Of a DNA stretch of 64,000 nucleotides, positions 60,047 through 64,000 are shown in pieces. The translations under genes were made by a program, and so were the position numbers. How positions within the stretch are numbered: position 1 is the stretch's first letter; each line of letters starts with the position of its first letter. This DNA is from Arsenophonus sp031446125 (GTDB taxonomy: Bacteria > Pseudomonadota > Gammaproteobacteria > Enterobacterales > Enterobacteriaceae), in NCBI GenBank assembly GCA_031446125.1, contig CP132909.1, positions 806,001-870,000 of the forward strand, given 5' to 3'. The notes beneath the pieces are model-generated. The model was not told where the DNA came from and made no database searches. It saw only the letters and a program-made list of their open reading frames with translations.

Positions 60047-62440
60047 ATGAAATTCAGTGAATATTGGTTACGTGAATGGGTAAATCCAAAAATTAATACT
60101 CAGGAACTATCAGACCAAATGACAATAGCTGGTTTAGAAATAAAGGAAGTAAAAAATGTTGCCAGTCAATTTCAAGGTGTAGTAATTGGTGAAATTGTTG
60201 AATGTCATAAACATCCTAATATAAATAGTTTATTGTTAATAAAAATTAAGATTGGTTTCAATAATTTAGTTAATATTGTCTATGATAATGTAAAAAGTTG
60301 TCATAAAGGATTAAAAGTAGTTGTTGCTCTGATTGGTTCTGTGTTGCCTGATAATGTTATGGTAAAAGTTAAAATAGTAGGAGGTAAAACTTCTGAAGGA
60401 ATTCTTTGTTCTTATTCTACATTAGGAATTTTTAATAATTGTAGTGATATTATTCAGTTGCCTTATGATGCTCCTATTGGCATGAATATTCGTAAATATT
60501 TGCAACTTGATGATTATATTTTTGAGTTAAGTTTAACACCTAATCGTGCTGATTGTTTAAGTATTTTAGGTCTTGCTCGTGATGTTAGTGCTATTAATAA
60601 TCTTAGATTAAAAAGAATGAAAATTGAATCAGTAAAAGTTACTGAAGATATTATTTTTCCAATTCATATTGCAGTTCCGAATGCTTGTCCCCGTTTTTTA
60701 GGTAGGGTAATTAAAGGAATTAATCTTAAAAACCAAATTCCTATTTGGATGAGAGAAAGATTACATCGAAGTGGTATTCGCAGCATTAATCCTATTGTTG
60801 ACATTACTAATTATGTATTGTTAGAGATCGGACAACCTTTGCATGTTTATGATATAGATCAATTGCATGGAACTTTAATGGTTAGAATGGCAAAATTAAA
60901 TGAAAGTTTAGTGTTGTTAGATAATCGCACAATAATTTTAAATCAAGATACTGTAGTAATTGCTGATGAGAAAAATGTTTTAGGAATTGCTGGTATTTTT
61001 GGTGGTAAATATTCTGGAATAAATGAATATACTGCTAATATTTTTTTAGAATCAGCTTTTTTTAATCCATTATCTATTGTTGGACGTGCTCGTAATTATG
61101 GTTTGCATACTGAAGCTTCTCATCGTTTTGAACGAGGTGTAGATCCAGAAATACAATATCAAGCGATTCAAAGAACTAGCAAATTGATAATTGATATTTG
61201 TGGAGGAAAAGCTGGAGATATTGTTAATTTTACTTCTCAAGTAAATTTGCCTAAAAAAATAAATATCTTGCTGACTCAAAAAAAAATTAATCGTTTAATT
61301 GGTCATAATATTACAAATATTCAGGTTACTAAAATTCTTAAATGTTTGGGTTTTAAAGTATTAAATCAAAAAGACTCTTGGAAAGTTACTGTTCCATCTT
61401 GGAGATTTGACATCCAGATTGAAGAAGATTTAATTGAAGAGATTATCCGTATTTATGGGTACCAAAAAATACCAAATATACCGTTAAATATCAATTTAGT
61501 TATGCCTTCTCATAATTTTGATTCAACAATTTCTTTAAAAAGAGTAAAAACTTTATTAATAGATCGTGGTTATAATGAAGTTATTACTTATAGTTTTGTT
61601 GATCCTAAAATTCAAAAATTATTATTTCCAAAAGAACAAGCAATGATTTTACTTCATCCTATTTCTGTTAATATGTCTGAAATGCGCCTTTCTTTACTTC
61701 CAGGGTTATTAACAACAGTAATTTATAATCAAAATCGTCAACAAAATTGTGTTCGTATATTTGAAACTGGATTAAGATTTGTGCCAGATGAAAATGCAGA
61801 GTATGGTGTACGTCAAGAATTTATGTTAGGTGGCATTATTACTGGTTATCGTTATGAAGAACATTGGTCACAAGAGCAAAGGTTTGTAGATTTCTTTGAT
61901 GTAAAAGGTGATCTTGAAGCAATGTTATCACTTACAGGTAAGTTAGACAGCATTGTTTTTAAAAACAATGTTTCTTCAGTATTTCATCCTGGACAAAGTT
62001 CTCAAATTTATTTAAATGATCGTGTTATTGGACATGTTGGAGCCATTCATCCGAGTATCGAAAATAGTTTAAAGTTATATAATAGAGCATTTTTTTTTGA
62101 ATTACTATGGGATATTTTTAAATATTGTACTATCCCTTCAGTAAATAAGATCCCACGAGTTCCTTCTAATCGAAGAGACATTTCTATTCTTGTATCAAAT
62201 AAAATACCTGCAGCAGATATTTTATTGGAATGTAAAAAACTTAATATAAAGTATATAGTTGATGTAAACTTATTTGATGTGTACTCTGGTAAAGGTATAA
62301 AAAAAGGTTATAAAAGTCTTGCTATTAGTTTGATTTTACAAGATAAAGTTCGTACTTTAGAAGAAAAAGATATTGTAGCTACTGTCAATCAATGTGTTTC
62401 TGCATTAAAACAAAGATTTAAAGTATATTTGAGGGAGTAA
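60047..62440 (+). CDS. pheT: Phenylalanyl-tRNA synthetase beta subunit
   Basis: Large subunit with tRNA-binding, editing and anticodon-binding domains, 797 residues (E. coli 795). It has an OB-fold tRNA-binding domain (about 40-150) and a B3/B4 editing domain. Editing-site motifs appear intact: GQPLHVYD (E. coli H261 region), FLESAFF (E334) and GLHTEASHRFERG (T354, A356). The B5 and catalytic-like core contains SWRFDIQIEEDLIEE. The C-terminal anticodon domain begins near RVPSNRRDISI. Editing is therefore probably retained here, in contrast to ThrRS. ihfA starts 1 base after the stop. Confidence 0.97.
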   Translation: MKFSEYWLREWVNPKINTQELSDQMTIAGLEIKEVKNVASQFQGVVIGEIVECHKHPNINSLLLIKIKIGFNNLVNIVYDNVKSCHKGLKVVVALIGSVLPDNVMVKVKIVGGKTSEGILCSYSTLGIFNNCSDIIQLPYDAPIGMNIRKYLQLDDYIFELSLTPNRADCLSILGLARDVSAINNLRLKRMKIESVKVTEDIIFPIHIAVPNACPRFLGRVIKGINLKNQIPIWMRERLHRSGIRSINPIVDITNYVLLEIGQPLHVYDIDQLHGTLMVRMAKLNESLVLLDNRTIILNQDTVVIADEKNVLGIAGIFGGKYSGINEYTANIFLESAFFNPLSIVGRARNYGLHTEASHRFERGVDPEIQYQAIQRTSKLIIDICGGKAGDIVNFTSQVNLPKKINILLTQKKINRLIGHNITNIQVTKILKCLGFKVLNQKDSWKVTVPSWRFDIQIEEDLIEEIIRIYGYQKIPNIPLNINLVMPSHNFDSTISLKRVKTLLIDRGYNEVITYSFVDPKIQKLLFPKEQAMILLHPISVNMSEMRLSLLPGLLTTVIYNQNRQQNCVRIFETGLRFVPDENAEYGVRQEFMLGGIITGYRYEEHWSQEQRFVDFFDVKGDLEAMLSLTGKLDSIVFKNNVSSVFHPGQSSQIYLNDRVIGHVGAIHPSIENSLKLYNRAFFFELLWDIFKYCTIPSVNKIPRVPSNRRDISILVSNKIPAADILLECKKLNIKYIVDVNLFDVYSGKGIKKGYKSLAISLILQDKVRTLEEKDIVATVNQCVSALKQRFKVYLRE

Positions 62441-62441
62441 T

Positions 62442-62738
62442 ATGGCACTTACAAAAGCTGAAATATCAGAAGATTTATTTAAAAAATTAAGCATAAAAAA
62501 ATGTGATGCAAAAAATATTGTAAATTTATTTTTTGAAAACATTAGTTTTTCATTAGAAAATGGTGAGCAGGTAAAACTTTCAGGATTTGGTAATTTTTCT
62601 TTACGTAATAAAACTGAACGTCTAGGTAGAAATCCAAAAACCGGTGAAAGCATTTTTATTAGCGCTCGTCGAGTAGTTACGTTTAGAGCAGGAAAAAAAT
62701 TAAAAAATCAAATTAAAAATACAAGATTTTATAAATAA
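62442..62738 (+). CDS. ihfA: Integration host factor alpha subunit
   Basis: DNA-bending nucleoid protein, normally a heterodimer with IhfB. It has 98 residues (E. coli 99). ALTKAEISEDLF at the start, ENGEQVKLSGFGNF, and the beta-arm motif GRNPKTGE with the intercalating proline are conserved. RRVVTFRAGKKLK follows. It lies directly after pheT with a GAGGGAG ribosome site inside the pheT end, as in enterics. The ihfB partner is not in this window. HU alpha/beta are alternatives, but the context supports IhfA. Confidence 0.96.
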   Translation: MALTKAEISEDLFKKLSIKKCDAKNIVNLFFENISFSLENGEQVKLSGFGNFSLRNKTERLGRNPKTGESIFISARRVVTFRAGKKLKNQIKNTRFYK

Positions 62739-63622
62739 TCATATTATTGTATAATAAATAAAATTTTGCATTAAATTTAAAATTTATATTTTTTAATATT
62801 TTTAAAATATAATACATAATAAATTACTCAATTATTTCATAATGTAAAAAATTAATAATTAAATTGCCAGTTTTATTTTTAAATAATTTAAAAATTTTAT
62901 TTTTGTGCCATTTATTTATTTTGTGTGATATTTTTATATATTATTTTTTAATAAAATAAATTCTATATATTTTAAAAATGATTGTATGGATTAATCTTAA
63001 AATTTAGAGAATTATTTTAATAAATAATAAATAGTGATTTTTTTAAAAAAATATATGTAACATATTAAATACAAATATGATCATTTTGAAAATGATTGCT
63101 TCATATATCTTGATAATATATGCATATTTTTTATGATATTTTTGATATATTTTCTATGTTTTTGATTTTGCAGTTTTATTATATGTAAATTTTATTAAAA
63201 TGTAATGATTTTAAAATAATTTTGAAAGTATACATGTTTCCTTAAAAATAAAACGCACTGGGATAAAAAACATATTAAAATTAATATGATTTCTTTTTTT
63301 ATTTTTATAAAAATAAGACGTTATAGTAATTTTATAAATTGTTCTTTTTAGAAAAGTTAACTGAAATAATATAAAAAATATTTTTTATTAATTTATAATA
63401 TTCTGATTAATGTTGAAAACATATTTTTACATATGATTATGTTTTTTTAAAATTTTGATTTATCAATATATAATAATACTAAAATAAAAAATTTACTAAA
63501 AATTTTTATTTTTTATAAAAAATAAATTTTATGTAAGTTAATATTTTTGTGCATGATGTTTTTATTAATAACATTATACAAAATTATTTGTGTAGTGACG
63601 ATTAAAATTTTGTAGATTTTGT
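62739..63622. other. Non-coding AT-rich gap between ihfA and ftsB
   Basis: About 880 bases with no open frame. A short TATTAT-TGT-ATAATA hairpin lies just after ihfA but is too weak to call a terminator. Confidence 0.5.
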
Positions 63623-63934
63623 ATGCGTATATTCATAATTATCTTGTTAATAGTTTTATGTTGGTTGCAGTATTCTTTATGGTTCGGTAAAAATGGTATT
63701 TATGATTATATAAATATTAAAAATGAAATTTCATCTCTAAAAAGTTTAAATAAAATGTTAAAATCACGTAATAAATATTTATTTGCTGAAGTGGATGATT
63801 TAAATGCAGAAAGATCTGAAGTAATTGAGGAAAGAGCTCGGTTTGAACTTGTTATGATTAAATCTGGTGAATCTTTTTATCGTATTATCAATGAAAATGC
63901 TATTTCTAATAAAAAAACAGTAATATTTAATTAA
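63623..63934 (+). CDS. ftsB: Cell division protein FtsB
   Basis: Bitopic inner-membrane divisome protein that forms the FtsQLB complex. It has 103 residues, identical in length to E. coli. The membrane segment covers about residues 3-20 and is followed by the conserved WLQYSLWFGKNGIYDY. A coiled-coil region follows (about 30-70). LFAEVDDLNAERSEVIEERARFEL, read in parts, and SGESFYRI match the family. ispD, the usual next gene, is not reached before the window ends. Confidence 0.96.
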   Translation: MRIFIIILLIVLCWLQYSLWFGKNGIYDYINIKNEISSLKSLNKMLKSRNKYLFAEVDDLNAERSEVIEERARFELVMIKSGESFYRIINENAISNKKTVIFN

Positions 63935-64000
63935 AATATTGTGCACCATAAAATATTTTTTCTCAAAATAGTATTATTAATAATGACATTATTGTAAATT

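Noticed and set aside
1..64000. CRISPR arrays, insertion sequences, prophage genes, rRNA operons
   Set aside because: No regularly spaced repeats, transposase or phage motifs, or rRNA sequences were seen anywhere in the window.

Overview
The window is a chromosomal segment from a strongly reduced, extremely AT-rich gammaproteobacterium of the Enterobacterales type. Every protein that can be named aligns along its full length with an E. coli orthologue, and many neighbourhoods keep E. coli order: deoB-deoD-nadR, ydiK-sufABC-SE-ldtE-lpp-pykF, tRNA-Ala/gltX/tRNA-Val, pgl-bioA/bioBFCD-ybhL, metG-udk-dcd-gnd, thrS-infC-rpmI-rplT-pheS-pheT-ihfA. About 20 kb of the 64 kb is non-coding AT-rich sequence, and there are no mobile elements, phage genes, rRNAs or CRISPR arrays. 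B-vitamin and cofactor genes are retained (complete bioA/BFCD, pdxH, folE, nadR, hemB). This combination best fits an insect nutritional endosymbiont, most likely Wigglesworthia of tsetse flies. The genus is an inference, not a database result.

Layout. 1-4.9 kb: nucleoside salvage (nupX fragment, decayed deoB, deoD) and NAD salvage (nadR). 5.3-17.4 kb: ydiK, the suf Fe-S operon lacking sufD, an L,D-transpeptidase, Braun lipoprotein, pyruvate kinase and RNase T. 19-28.5 kb: pdxH, tyrS, hemB, dusA, two tRNAs flanking gltX, and pgl. 28.5-33.5 kb: the biotin locus, with bioA divergent from an overlapping bioBFCD operon. 34-49.7 kb: ybhL, sseA, rhtA, folE, metG, a frameshifted udk, dcd, gnd and a DASS-family carboxylate transporter. 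49.9-53.5 kb: a complete sitABCD metal transporter on the minus strand. 54.7-64 kb: the translation cluster thrS-infC-rpmI-rplT, then pheS-pheT-ihfA, and finally ftsB.

The most notable observations are these. (1) Threonyl-tRNA synthetase has lost all four editing-site residues (H73, H77, C182 and H186 in E. coli numbering) while keeping its aminoacylation zinc ligands. (2) udk is split by a -1 frameshift exactly at an A AAA AAG heptamer, where a one-base backward slip restores the full conserved protein. (3) The suf operon has SufB and SufC but no SufD. (4) A nearly full-length deoB pseudogene lies between an intact transporter and intact deoD. (5) infC keeps the rare AUU start codon. (6) The bioA/bioB promoters appear to overlap face to face, but the canonical BirA operator is not recognisable.
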